From Alkalibacterium subtropicum (GTDB taxonomy: Bacteria > Bacillota > Bacilli > Lactobacillales > Carnobacteriaceae_A): 64,000 nt of DNA. The notes below the pieces were generated by a model. The model was not told the DNA's origin. It did not search any database and worked only from the letters and a program-made list of their open reading frames with translations. The stretch is from positions 58,154 to 122,153 of the forward strand of contig NZ_FOLT01000006.1 in NCBI RefSeq assembly GCF_900112455.1. Direction: 5' to 3'. Shown piece after piece: positions 1 to 8,801 of this stretch (position 1 is the first letter of the stretch; every line of letters starts with the position of its first letter). The position numbers were made by a program, and so were the translations under genes.

Positions 1-1
1 A

Positions 2-310
2 TCAACTAATATATCAAACGTTAATACAGCCGGATACAAAGCCAAACGCGTCGATTTTGAACAGGCGCTGCAAAGTGCCATGAATGGCACGGGGTTAAAG
101 GCGAACCATGTCAAACATTTCGGTGCAAACGGATTCGGTGATGTGAAACCCCAAACCATCGAACAGACGGGGAATCGGGTAAATGAGAACGGAAACAATG
201 TGGCGATCGATACCGAAATGGCTGAACTCTCTGCTAACGCCATATATTTTCAGGCAGTCTCGACCCAGTTGACCAATCAGTACGGCATGATCCGTTCCGT
301 ATTAAGATAA
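2..310 (+). CDS. flgB: Flagellar basal-body rod protein FlgB (5' end cut by window)
   Basis: FlgB is a proximal rod subunit of the flagellar basal body, exported by the flagellar type III system. The reading frame is open from base 2, so the first residues lie outside the window; about 102 codons are visible against a usual length near 130. The visible start carries the rod/hook family motif NISNVNTAGYK, and the C-terminal part (TEMAEL...QLTNQYGMIRSVL) is the helix that packs into the rod core. It is followed 16 bases later by flgC, as in Bacillus fla/che operons. The promoter of the operon is not in the window. Confidence 0.95.
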   Translation, partial: STNISNVNTAGYKAKRVDFEQALQSAMNGTGLKANHVKHFGANGFGDVKPQTIEQTGNRVNENGNNVAIDTEMAELSANAIYFQAVSTQLTNQYGMIRSVLR

Positions 311-326
311 ACAGGAGGTTTAAACA

Positions 327-764
327 ATGTCGATTTTTAACAGCATGCAGATCAATGCCAGCGGGCTGAATCTTGAACGGTTCAAACTGGATACGATTTC
401 TACCAATATAGCCAACGTCAATACGACACGGACTGAAAACGGTGAAGGTCCTTACATAAAACAGCAGGTGCTTTTTGAAGAAAATCTAGAGCAGGTGAAA
501 TCAGGGTTCACTGGTGACATCTCGACCAAGAGTCGTGGAGTCAAAATCTCTGGTGTCGAAGCCGATGAAGAGAACATCCGACTGGTTTTTGAACCGGGTC
601 ATCCAGATGCCAATGAAGAAGGGTATGTCGCGTATCCGAATGTGGACATGGCAGATGAGATGATCGATATGATGACAGCCATCCGTATCTATGATGCCAA
701 CGTGACGGCCATCAACAGCAGCAAAGACATGCTGAAACGCGCCATGGAGATCGGAAGTAAATAA
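327..764 (+). CDS. flgC: Flagellar basal-body rod protein FlgC
   Basis: A 145-residue rod protein of the flagellar basal body. It shows the N-terminal motif STNIANVNTTRT and the conserved C-terminal segment VAYPNVDMADEMIDMMTAIRIYDANVTAINSSKDM, split here for description only: the YPNVDMADEM core is typical of FlgC. An AGGAGG site lies just upstream of ATG 327. Length equals the family norm (about 140-150). The gene sits between flgB and fliE, the canonical order, and should be co-transcribed with both. Nothing odd was seen. Confidence 0.97.
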   Translation: MSIFNSMQINASGLNLERFKLDTISTNIANVNTTRTENGEGPYIKQQVLFEENLEQVKSGFTGDISTKSRGVKISGVEADEENIRLVFEPGHPDANEEGYVAYPNVDMADEMIDMMTAIRIYDANVTAINSSKDMLKRAMEIGSK

Positions 765-793
765 CAAAATTTAGTTGAATAGGAATGAGAAAA

Positions 794-1105
794 ATGATCA
801 ACCCATTAAACCAGCTTTACCCCAATGCACTCCAGCAGATCGATCAGGTCGCTCAGACGACCTCTAGGGTGACAGATAAACAAGCTGACTCTTTTACTGA
901 TTTGCTTAATCAGTCGATAAACAATCTGGATTCAAAACAGTCAGAATCGACTCAAGCCATCCAGTCACTGGTAGACGGCACAGCAGATGATTTACATACC
1001 GTGATGATCAAGACAACAGAAGCACAACTCTCTTTAGAAGTAGCTGTTCAATTACGCAACAGATCGTTAGAAGCCTTTAACGAGTTGAAAAACATGCAGT
1101 TTTAA
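794..1105 (+). CDS. fliE: Flagellar hook-basal body protein FliE
   Basis: FliE joins the MS ring to the rod and is needed early in type III export. The protein (103 residues from ATG 794) is polar at its N-terminus, with the conserved C-terminal half containing DLHTVMIKTTEAQLSLEVAVQ and LRNRSLEAFNEL. An in-frame ATG three codons earlier (785) directly abuts the AGGA at 781, leaving no spacing, so 794 with a 9-base gap is the better start. It lies between flgC and fliF as expected. Length and motifs leave little doubt. Confidence 0.93.
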   Translation: MINPLNQLYPNALQQIDQVAQTTSRVTDKQADSFTDLLNQSINNLDSKQSESTQAIQSLVDGTADDLHTVMIKTTEAQLSLEVAVQLRNRSLEAFNELKNMQF

Positions 1106-1137
1106 CGAGTAAGAGAACCGAGTAAGGGAGATTTCAG

Positions 1138-2739
1138 ATGAACAAAGTCAAACAAGTGGGGCTGTCGATCCAAAACGGCTGGCTCCAGCTGGATAAAACC
1201 AAACGGAAGCGGCTTATAACCTTTGTATCCATAGCACTTATTGCGACACTTCTTATCGGTTATTTCATGCAGCGCAGTACATATACCGTATTATTTTCAA
1301 ATTTAGAAGAAGCCGATGCCGGGGCGATCGTTGAGGACCTGGAGTCACAAGGTCTGGCGTACCGTTTAGAAGATAACGGCACGACGATCCTGATGGACGA
1401 AGAGGCGATCGACAATTACCGTATCGATTTGGCCGTGAACGGTCTGATGCCGGAAAAATCGACCGGCTTTGAGATTTTCGATGAAACCAGCATGATGACC
1501 ACCGATGAAGACAGACAGATCATGTATCAGCGGGCGCTGACAGGTGAACTGGAACGGTCGATTTCTTCTCTCCAGCAGGTCGAAGCGGCTAAAGTGATGC
1601 TGTCCTTGCCCGAGGACAGTATTTTTCAGAATCCGGAATACCGGACGGAAGCCTCTGCCTCTATTGTCATTGACTCCAGAGGTGCGCTGTCCCAGCAGAA
1701 TATCCAGGGCATCGCCTCACTGGTTACTGGGGCTGTCGAGCGTTTGCCTGTTGAGAATGTGCAGATCGTCGATACCAGCGGCAATCTGCTCAGCGGCTTT
1801 CTGCAGTCAGGCGGAAACAGCTTGACCGCAGCCGAGATGACGACGAATCATCAGTCGATGAAGCAGTCTTACGAGAAAGAGCTGGAACAGCGGATTTTGT
1901 CCCTGCTGGCTCCGGTCTATGGTTATAACAACTTGCGTGTCGTGGTGAACGCCGACATGAACTTTGATGTCGTTGAAGGGGAAACCATTGAATATACTGC
2001 CCCGATGACTGAAGAAGGCGATGAAAACCGTGAAGGTCTCATCAGAAGTCAAACGGAGAGTTTTGACGGTGCGCGTGATATGGTGGCCAGTCTGATTGAA
2101 GGACAGGAAACCCCTTTAGCTGATGATGACGATCCGGAAAACAATGCCTCGCTTGACCGTACGACGAATTATGAACTGAATCAGGAAACCAAGCGTTATG
2201 TACAGGCACCCGGTGTCGTTGAAGGCGTCAATGCCTCGATCGTTGTGAATGCCAACTCAGGCATCGTCCCAGCTGAACCGGAGATCGATCGTATCGTTTC
2301 CCGTGCTTTAGGGTTAGATAATGAGGCTGATGTGCCTTTACGTGGAGATGTGACAGTGGGGATCCTGCCTTTTGCTGACGGAGAAGAATTAGTCATCGAT
2401 GGGGCACCGACAGATCTCCTTGTGGACATCACAGATTTCCTGAAAGCAAACTGGATCTATATGTCGCTAGGCCTTCTTCTATTAGTGGTCTCTATTTTTG
2501 TTCTGTCCCTCGTCAAACGCGGGAAACCGGAAGAAGATTTCTTTGAAGAAGAACCTGTCGAGTCAGCGCCGGTCAAAGTAAAACCGGAAAAAGACTATTC
2601 TGAAATCATGGAAAAAGAAAATGAAGTCAAAAAACAGAAAAATAAAGTCATGAGTGAAAAAGAAGATCGTGTCAGAAAAGAAGCCAAAGAAAACCCTGAA
2701 TTAGTGGCTGATCTGATGAAAGTCTGGTTGAAAGACTAG
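1138..2739 (+). CDS. fliF: Flagellar MS-ring protein FliF
   Basis: FliF builds the membrane MS ring on which the motor and export gate assemble. The 533-residue protein has a first membrane segment at about residues 24-43, a large extracytoplasmic YscJ/FliF ring-building region, a second membrane segment at about 438-460 (WIYMSLGLLLLVVSIFVLSL) and a charged cytoplasmic tail. The last residues (ELVADLMKVWLKD) are the expected FliG-binding helix. The middle region is rich in acidic residues (an ADDDDPENN loop near residue 325). fliG starts 15 bases downstream, matching the physical partnership of the products. Confidence 0.97.
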   Translation: MNKVKQVGLSIQNGWLQLDKTKRKRLITFVSIALIATLLIGYFMQRSTYTVLFSNLEEADAGAIVEDLESQGLAYRLEDNGTTILMDEEAIDNYRIDLAVNGLMPEKSTGFEIFDETSMMTTDEDRQIMYQRALTGELERSISSLQQVEAAKVMLSLPEDSIFQNPEYRTEASASIVIDSRGALSQQNIQGIASLVTGAVERLPVENVQIVDTSGNLLSGFLQSGGNSLTAAEMTTNHQSMKQSYEKELEQRILSLLAPVYGYNNLRVVVNADMNFDVVEGETIEYTAPMTEEGDENREGLIRSQTESFDGARDMVASLIEGQETPLADDDDPENNASLDRTTNYELNQETKRYVQAPGVVEGVNASIVVNANSGIVPAEPEIDRIVSRALGLDNEADVPLRGDVTVGILPFADGEELVIDGAPTDLLVDITDFLKANWIYMSLGLLLLVVSIFVLSLVKRGKPEEDFFEEEPVESAPVKVKPEKDYSEIMEKENEVKKQKNKVMSEKEDRVRKEAKENPELVADLMKVWLKD

Positions 2740-2754
2740 AAAGGAGCAAGCTTA

Positions 2755-3789
2755 GTGACAGATATACTGGAAGCCGATCCACCTAAAAAAAGGCTGGACG
2801 GCATAAAAAAAGCGGCTATTCTAATGATTTCATTAGGCCCGGAAACGTCAGCTCAGATCATGAAGCAGCTGCCGGATGCCTATATTCAAAAAGTGAGTTA
2901 TGAGATAGCCAACATGGATCATGTAAGCAGAGAAGACCGGGAAGCGATCGTTAATGAATACCTGGAGATGTCCCAGGCTAGAGAATATATCCTGGACGGC
3001 GGGTTCGATTATGCCAAAAACCTGTTGAACAAAGCGCTGGGGACGTCTCGTGCCAAAGAGGTCATCGACATGCTGAACCAGATCCAGCTGCGTGAGCGCC
3101 CGTTCAACATTGCGAGGAAGGCCGATCCGCAGCAGCTGACGAATCTTCTGCTTGGAGAACAGCCGCAGACGGTGGCTTTGATCTTGTGCTACATGCAGCC
3201 GGACAAGGCCGCACAGATCCTGGTCAATTTCCCGCCGGAAAAACAGGCGGACATCGCCGAGCGGATCGGGACGATCACCAACACCTCTCCGGCGATCATC
3301 GAACGGATCGAACAAGTGATCGAAAGCAAATTTTCAACGTATATTGAGAATGACACGGAAAACGTCGGCGGGGTTTCTACGCTGGTCGAGATCCTCAACC
3401 AGGTCGGCCGTACGACGGAAAAAGCCATCGTTGCTGATCTGGAACAGAAACAGCCGGAACTGGCCGAAGAGGTCAAAGCCAGTCTCTTCACGTTCGAGGA
3501 TATCGTTTCGCTTCAAAAGAGCGATGTGCAGAAAGTCCTGCGCGAAGTCGATCACGATGCATTGGTCCTGGCGCTCAAAGGCGTCTCAGACGAGCTGCGT
3601 GACTTCATCTACGACAATCTTTCTTCACGCGCCGTCGAGACACTCAAGGAAGATATGCAGTACTTGGGACCGGCACGCTTATCTGCTGTAGAAGAAGCCC
3701 AGCAGAGCGTCGTCACGGTGATAAGACGTCTGGACGAGCACGGAGAAATCTATATTATGAGAGGCGATCAAGATGCCATTATCGAGTAG
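2755..3789 (+). CDS. fliG: Flagellar motor switch protein FliG
   Basis: FliG links the MS ring to the switch and takes torque from the stator. The protein is 344 residues, starting at GTG 2755 behind AAAGGAG. The middle-domain EHPQ motif appears as EQPQ (residues 135-138), a conservative change at a FliM-contact site. The C-terminal domain keeps the charged helix region (ELRDFIYDNLSSRAVETLKEDM) that faces MotA. Its last 17 bases overlap fliH, suggesting translational coupling. FliM and FliN/FliY, which should bind it, are not encoded in this window. Confidence 0.97.
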   Translation: MTDILEADPPKKRLDGIKKAAILMISLGPETSAQIMKQLPDAYIQKVSYEIANMDHVSREDREAIVNEYLEMSQAREYILDGGFDYAKNLLNKALGTSRAKEVIDMLNQIQLRERPFNIARKADPQQLTNLLLGEQPQTVALILCYMQPDKAAQILVNFPPEKQADIAERIGTITNTSPAIIERIEQVIESKFSTYIENDTENVGGVSTLVEILNQVGRTTEKAIVADLEQKQPELAEEVKASLFTFEDIVSLQKSDVQKVLREVDHDALVLALKGVSDELRDFIYDNLSSRAVETLKEDMQYLGPARLSAVEEAQQSVVTVIRRLDEHGEIYIMRGDQDAIIE

Positions 3790-4549
3790 ACTTATCAAGT
3801 CCATGCAGGCCAGTTCCAGCGACTTGAATGACTGGGTCATCGACACCGCTTATGAGGTTGAGGAAGAGGAACCGGATGAGTACAGTGAAGCCAACGAAGA
3901 GGCGCGGAATGAGCTTGAACTTGCCAAGCAAAAAAGTGCCGAACTCATCGAAAAAGCCCAGACTGAAAAAGAACAACTGATCGAAGAAGCGATGCAGGAA
4001 GTCGAACAGCTCAAAGAAGAAGCGTACAAAACAGCGTTTGAAGAAGGAAAACAGGCGGGGTTTGAAGCAGGCTATAAAGAAGGGAACGAAGCGGGCTTTA
4101 CTGCCGGGAAACAGGAAAGCGAACAGCTCATCAAGGTGGCTCAGCAGTCCGTCACAGAGGCTCAAGAAGCGATCACCAAGTATATTGAAGAGAAAAAGGA
4201 CAGCTTGCTCTCGCTGTCCGTACATATGGCAGAGAAAATCGTTCACGAACAGTTGGATCTTTTACCGGAAGGCATTTTAGAACTGGTGCATCCGATCCTG
4301 CACCAGCTGGACAGGAAAGAAGATTATGTGAGTCTGACCGTCCATTCATCGATGCGTCAGAAATTCAAAGAACAGATCCCGATGCTTGAAAAAGCCTATC
4401 CGGGTGTCCGGTTCATCGTGCTGCAGGATGACAATGTGGAACAGTATGGCTGTGTGATCGAGAGTGCGCACAAGGTCGTGGATGTGCAGGTCAGAAAACA
4501 GCTTGATGCACTGGTTGAGGAAATGAAAGAAAGAGAACGTGAGATGTAA
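3773..4549 (+). CDS. fliH: Flagellar assembly protein FliH
   Basis: FliH holds the export ATPase FliI as its stator and negative regulator. The 258-residue product has a long charged coiled coil at about residues 35-100, followed by a run of glycine repeats with GxxxG spacing (EEGKQAGFEAGYKEGNEAG), the hallmark of FliH. The C-terminal part is the FliI/FliJ-binding domain. It overlaps fliG by 17 bases and its stop overlaps the fliI start (TAATG). A later ATG at 3803 is possible but has a poorer upstream site. Confidence 0.92.
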   Translation: MPLSSRLIKSMQASSSDLNDWVIDTAYEVEEEEPDEYSEANEEARNELELAKQKSAELIEKAQTEKEQLIEEAMQEVEQLKEEAYKTAFEEGKQAGFEAGYKEGNEAGFTAGKQESEQLIKVAQQSVTEAQEAITKYIEEKKDSLLSLSVHMAEKIVHEQLDLLPEGILELVHPILHQLDRKEDYVSLTVHSSMRQKFKEQIPMLEKAYPGVRFIVLQDDNVEQYGCVIESAHKVVDVQVRKQLDALVEEMKEREREM

Positions 4550-5874
4550 TGCTGAATATACCTTTTGATCTTTATCATGAAACGCTGAACAGTCAATCGG
4601 TTTCCCTTAAACACGGGAAAGTGAGCCAGGTCATCGGTCTCATTATCAAAGTGGACGGCTTGGATGCCTTTATTGGTGAAGTATGCGAGATAGAAATGAA
4701 GTCCCGCTCCAAATCGGTATTGAGTGAAGTCGTCGGTTTCGTTGAGGAAACAGTATTACTTATGCCCCTGGATGATCTGGAAGGGATCGGCCCCGGCTGT
4801 CTGGTATACCCGACAGGGAAAGCCCTGAAAGTGGAGATCAGCGATGATATGCTCGGGAAAACCTTTGATGGTCTGGGCCGGCCGATGAGTGCTGAAACAC
4901 TTGAAAACCCCAAGACCTTCGATGTCCACCGGGCCTCGCCTGACCCTTTCAAGCGGCCTAAAATCGACACGATCCTCCAGACCGGCGTCAAAGCGGTCGA
5001 TGGTCTTCTCACAGTAGGTGAAGGCCAGCGGATGGGTATCTTTGCCGGTTCCGGGGTCGGGAAATCGACACTTCTAGGCATGATGGCCCGCTACAGTGAT
5101 GCCGACGTGATCGTCATCGGTCTGATCGGTGAGCGTGGGCGGGAAGTACTGGAATTCATCGAAAACGACTTGGGTGAAGAAGGCTACAAAAAATCGGTCG
5201 TCGTGTGTGCCACCTCTGATCAGCCGCCGCTGGTCCGCTTGAAAGGGGCGTATGTGGCGACGGCTATTGCAGAGTTCTTCAGAGACCAGGGCAAGAAAGT
5301 GGTCCTGATGATGGACTCTGTCACACGTGTGGCCATGGCTCAGCGAGAGATCGGTCTGGCAACCGGCGAACCCCCAACGACCAAAGGGTACACGCCAAGT
5401 GTATTCACTGTGCTGCCCAAGCTTTTAGAGCGCAGCGGGAAAACGGTAAAAGGATCGATCACCGCCTTTTATACTGTCCTGGTTGAAGGGGACGACATGA
5501 ATGAACCGATCGCAGATGCGGTACGCGGGATCCTTGATGGCCATATCATCCTCTCCAGGCAGATCGCTTCGGAGAACCATTACCCGGCCATCGATATTCA
5601 AAGCAGTCTGAGTCGACTGATGAAAGGCCTGGTGGATGACGGTCATGATGAATGGGCCGGCAAGCTGCGTGAAAACCTGGCTACCTATAAAGAATCCAAA
5701 GATCTGATCGATGTCGGTGCCTACCAGCAGGGGACCAATCCGCTGATCGACCAGGCCATCCGCTTGAATCACCCGATCAAAAGCTTTTTAAAACAGAAGA
5801 CCACAGAATCCTATACGTATGAGGAAACGATCCACGAGCTAAAAGCTGTATTTTCTAATCAGGGAGTAAGATAA
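4549..5874 (+). CDS. fliI: Flagellar export ATPase FliI
   Basis: FliI is the ATPase of the flagellar type III export apparatus, related to the F1 beta subunit. At 441 residues it has normal length. The Walker A motif GSGVGKST is at about residues 167-174, Walker B is VVLMMDS, and the family sequences GERGREVLEFIE and the DDMNEP loop are present. Its start codon overlaps the fliH stop, a sign of translational coupling with its regulator. fliJ follows 12 bases later. Confidence 0.98.
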   Translation: MLNIPFDLYHETLNSQSVSLKHGKVSQVIGLIIKVDGLDAFIGEVCEIEMKSRSKSVLSEVVGFVEETVLLMPLDDLEGIGPGCLVYPTGKALKVEISDDMLGKTFDGLGRPMSAETLENPKTFDVHRASPDPFKRPKIDTILQTGVKAVDGLLTVGEGQRMGIFAGSGVGKSTLLGMMARYSDADVIVIGLIGERGREVLEFIENDLGEEGYKKSVVVCATSDQPPLVRLKGAYVATAIAEFFRDQGKKVVLMMDSVTRVAMAQREIGLATGEPPTTKGYTPSVFTVLPKLLERSGKTVKGSITAFYTVLVEGDDMNEPIADAVRGILDGHIILSRQIASENHYPAIDIQSSLSRLMKGLVDDGHDEWAGKLRENLATYKESKDLIDVGAYQQGTNPLIDQAIRLNHPIKSFLKQKTTESYTYEETIHELKAVFSNQGVR

Positions 5875-5886
5875 GGAGACGAGTCA

Positions 5887-6324
5887 ATGCAAGAGTATCG
5901 TTTTTCAATGGAAAAAGTACTGGACTGGCGTGAAGACCTTGAAGATGTCGCCCAGCTCAAAGTCAAAGACATAGAAGAAAAAGTACAGAAGGAAACGGAT
6001 AAGTTGAACCGGATCATCGGAGAAAGCCGCAAGCTTAAAAGCGAGCAGCTGTTTCATTCAACGATCGATCATTTAAAAAGACACCGCTTGTATAAAGATC
6101 TGATCGACGAAAAGATCATCCGCCAGCGCCTGACTGTTCAAAAGGCTGAAAAAGAACTGGAACAGGCAAGAGCAGAACTCCAGACGGCTCATAAAGACAA
6201 GAAAGTGATGCAGAAACTGGAAGAAAAAGAACGGACCCGGTACAAGGATCTCGTCAAGAAGAAAGAACAGTCCCAGCTGGATGAGATCTCCACATTGAGC
6301 TTCGGCCGTCCGTCGCTCTTTTAA
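5887..6324 (+). CDS. fliJ: Flagellar export chaperone FliJ
   Basis: FliJ is the coiled-coil stalk of the export ATPase ring. The 145-residue protein is almost entirely charged helix, starting with the typical YRFSMEKVLDWREDLED and continuing as a continuous heptad-like coiled coil rich in K, E, Q and L. A ribosome binding site AAGGAGACG precedes ATG 5887. Identity rests on the N-terminal motif, length (about 145-147 in the family) and position directly after fliI. No MotE-like (ylxF) gene, present next in Bacillus, occurs between fliJ and fliK here. Confidence 0.92.
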   Translation: MQEYRFSMEKVLDWREDLEDVAQLKVKDIEEKVQKETDKLNRIIGESRKLKSEQLFHSTIDHLKRHRLYKDLIDEKIIRQRLTVQKAEKELEQARAELQTAHKDKKVMQKLEEKERTRYKDLVKKKEQSQLDEISTLSFGRPSLF

Positions 6325-6356
6325 CATCTATTACTTTGAAAGGGGGTGAACACAAC

Positions 6357-7874
6357 GTGAATGTCACCCAAGTCATACAATCGGCAGTTCAAGTGAAAAG
6401 TAAAGGGGCACACACAGAAAAAGATGGCGAAACATTTTCAAAAGCCCTTGAACAACTGACTGCGGGGTCTGATACGAAAGAAAAGTCTCAGCTGACCGAA
6501 GGAGCTGGGTCAGAAGAGCTGGAGAAACAAAGCTCAGAGGCTGATGACGCATCAGAAAAAGAAGCTGAACCGGCTACTTTTACACTGGTCAATCCATTTT
6601 TGAACCTGGAGTCAGAGATCAAAGACATAAAAACTTTAGGAAAAAGCGTCATTGTACATACAGAAACAGCCACCAGCGAAGCGGCTCTCACTCCAGGGCA
6701 TCAGTTGACGTCAAGTGAAACTAAAGCCAGGTCGATCACTGTCGATCTCGCAGAAGCAGTCGCAGAGGGTGCTGAAGGACAGTCACCGAAACAGGCTGCA
6801 GCATCGCCTGCCTTAACAGACTCACATCAGTTGATAGAAGGAAAAAATTTGACTGAAGCTGGCAGCGAAGCAACGCCATCGATGGCGTCAAAGACTAAAG
6901 ACATTCCAGTCAATCGTAGTGAACTGAATCGGTCGGATGGTCTTTTGAATGCTAAAGTATCAGCGGGTGCTGCAGAGTCAGATGGACAGATCAAAGAAAG
7001 GGCGGGAACAGGACCCTCTTCCACGGCAAAAGCAAAAAGTGCTGGAGTGGAATCAGATAAAACGGTCCAGGAAGTCACTTTGAGAAACAGCGATGAAGGT
7101 AAACAGCTGACAATGAAAGAGTCTGAACCTTTGAAATCATCACCTCAGACATCTGAAACGATCGACTTGAACCATGCCGCGCTCACATCAGCAGGAAAAC
7201 ATGAAAACCAAACGATAGAGACCAGCAAGGTTGTTGAATCGACGATTAAAGAGGCTGAAACTACCGGAAGGACAGTGTCAGAAGCTAAAATGGAAGAAAC
7301 CATCACTCAATCAGATACGGATTATGATTTTGTTTCGATGCTTCGGCAGTTGAGCAGTCAGTCTGGCAAAACATCTGCTCTAACGCCTGCTGGATCCGCA
7401 GATAAGGCAAATATTCCCGTTCCAAAAGAGCAGGGGATGGACCTTGTTCAGGACATGGTGACGCGTTTAGTCGAGAATAAGGATGGCCAGAAAACGTATC
7501 AGACGACGCTGCATCTGACGCCAGAGACTTTAGGGAAGGTCACTGTCGAACTTTTATTCAACGAAGAAGGATTGAGCGGAAAGCTGACCTTCCAGTCGGA
7601 TGAAGCCAGACGCTTTATGGAAGGGGAATGGCTGGACGTGAAACGGCCTTTGGAATCAAAAGGACTGAACATCAAATCTTTCGACTTTACGACAAGTCAG
7701 CCTTCCACCCAGCAGCAAAGCGGCTTTTCCTTTTCGGAACAGTCTGGAGGATCCGGACAGGATTCCCAAAGACGAACCTTTCAAGGACAGGACTCGCATG
7801 TCCTTTCAGAACAGGATGAACAGACTATAGAAATGAATAAAAATCAGCCAAACGGGTTGAATGTGTATGTCTAA
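6357..7874 (+). CDS. fliK: Flagellar hook-length control protein FliK
   Basis: FliK acts as the molecular ruler for hook length and triggers the FlhB specificity switch. The start is placed at GTG 6357, 7 bases after AGGGGGTGA; the in-frame TTG at 6336 lies before this site and is unlikely. The 505-residue protein has a long low-complexity Ser/Thr/Glu/Lys ruler (about residues 1-330) and a C-terminal hook domain with LTPETLGKVTVELLF and LESKGLNIKSFDF. The tail is Gln/Ser/Gly rich. flgD follows 19 bases downstream. The ruler region evolves fast, so little more can be said of it. Confidence 0.92.
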   Translation: MNVTQVIQSAVQVKSKGAHTEKDGETFSKALEQLTAGSDTKEKSQLTEGAGSEELEKQSSEADDASEKEAEPATFTLVNPFLNLESEIKDIKTLGKSVIVHTETATSEAALTPGHQLTSSETKARSITVDLAEAVAEGAEGQSPKQAAASPALTDSHQLIEGKNLTEAGSEATPSMASKTKDIPVNRSELNRSDGLLNAKVSAGAAESDGQIKERAGTGPSSTAKAKSAGVESDKTVQEVTLRNSDEGKQLTMKESEPLKSSPQTSETIDLNHAALTSAGKHENQTIETSKVVESTIKEAETTGRTVSEAKMEETITQSDTDYDFVSMLRQLSSQSGKTSALTPAGSADKANIPVPKEQGMDLVQDMVTRLVENKDGQKTYQTTLHLTPETLGKVTVELLFNEEGLSGKLTFQSDEARRFMEGEWLDVKRPLESKGLNIKSFDFTTSQPSTQQQSGFSFSEQSGGSGQDSQRRTFQGQDSHVLSEQDEQTIEMNKNQPNGLNVYV

Positions 7875-7893
7875 GAGAAAGGAGTAAAGAAAA

Positions 7894-8322
7894 ATGAATA
7901 TTCCGGATAATATGATGATCGGCTCATTAAGTGCGATCCAGCCGGCAGAAGAAACCAAACAGAATTCAGATCTGGATATGGAACAGTTCCTTCAGATCAT
8001 TTCGAGTGCCATGAGCATGCCTTCCTTTGATGGTCAGGGCAGCGGCGGTGGCGGTTCGGAAACGGACTACATCGGGCAGATGGTCCAGTTCGGGATGCTG
8101 AACGCGATGGAAGACCTGAACACGTCCATGCAGACCACGATGCTGATGTCACAACAGCAGCAGGCACTCGGCTTAGTCGGCAAACAGGTGACCCTGGCCG
8201 GCGAAGAAGCCCAGCTTATCTCGGGCCCTGTAGAGAAAGTCCGGTTTGATAACGGCTATGCAACCTTACAGGTCAATGGTGCGATGTATCAGTTGAATGA
8301 CGTCATCGAGGTGAGTGAATAG
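7894..8322 (+). CDS. flgD: Flagellar hook assembly protein FlgD
   Basis: FlgD caps the growing hook and helps FlgE polymerise. The 142-residue protein is of the short Gram-positive type and lacks the long Fn3-like extension seen in enteric homologues. The N-terminal half has the family segment LDMEQFLQIISSAMSMPSF and the motif YIGQMVQFGMLNAMEDLN; the C-terminal half has a small beta domain (LGLVGKQVTLAGEEAQL). A Gly/Ser run near residue 50 is unusual but harmless. It lies between fliK and the flagellar operon protein, as in Bacillus. Confidence 0.95.
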   Translation: MNIPDNMMIGSLSAIQPAEETKQNSDLDMEQFLQIISSAMSMPSFDGQGSGGGGSETDYIGQMVQFGMLNAMEDLNTSMQTTMLMSQQQQALGLVGKQVTLAGEEAQLISGPVEKVRFDNGYATLQVNGAMYQLNDVIEVSE

Positions 8323-8323
8323 G

Positions 8324-8716
8324 ATGGTACAGAACATTCGATCTTCAGTACCTTCGTATCACACGACTCAAGTAAAGAACAAACAGCAACCGACCGTGGA
8401 CCGTGCCTTCCAGTCATTCATGCAGGAAGCACTGAAAACACCGGAAAAGGAAAAACTGACTGTAAACTTTTCCAATCATGCACAAAAACGGCTGGACCAG
8501 TATGGGTTGAGTTTAAACGATACTGATATCAAACGCATAGAAAACGCTGTTGAAACCTTGGATTCAAAAGGATCACAACAGTCACTGATTTTATATGATG
8601 ACTTGTCTTTGATCACCAGTTTAAAAAACAAGACTGTGATCACGGTCCTGAAAACAACAGAGATGTCAGAAGTGACCAACATAGACAGTGCCATAAACAT
8701 TAATGAGAAAAGATAA
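8324..8716 (+). CDS. Flagellar operon protein (TIGR02530-type)
   Basis: A 130-residue protein of the conserved flagellar operon family found between flgD and flgE in Bacillota. It shows the family signature VNFSNHAQKRLDQYGLSLNDTDIKRIENAVE and the following SLILYDDLSLITSLKNKTVITVL. The start is placed at ATG 8324 because GAGGTGAGTG then has good spacing; a GTG at 8315 sits right against it. The molecular role is not established; its position suggests hook assembly. It starts 1 base after the flgD stop. Confidence 0.82.
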   Translation: MVQNIRSSVPSYHTTQVKNKQQPTVDRAFQSFMQEALKTPEKEKLTVNFSNHAQKRLDQYGLSLNDTDIKRIENAVETLDSKGSQQSLILYDDLSLITSLKNKTVITVLKTTEMSEVTNIDSAININEKR

Positions 8717-8720
8717 ACGT

Positions 8721-8780
8721 GACGTTGAGGTTGGACTGAAAAGAGACCTTTTTCTGATGACTGACTGATTCAGAAACGTC
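8721..8780 (+). promoter_or_regulatory. Hairpin leader immediately before flgE
   Basis: The 85-base gap before the hook gene holds an inverted repeat: GACGTT (8721-8726) with AACGTC (8775-8780) outside, and TTTCTGA (8751-8757) with TCAGAAA (8770-8776) inside. The two stems compete for two bases. It ends about 11 bases before the AGGAGG of flgE. It may set flgE translation or mRNA stability; no U-run is present, so it is not a terminator. Function is inferred. Confidence 0.4.
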
Positions 8781-8801
8781 AACAACTAGGAGGAAAATGA
8801 A

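Noticed and set aside
2848..3315. Minus-strand 155-codon frame opposite fliG
   Set aside because: It is fully inside fliG in antisense and has no start context.
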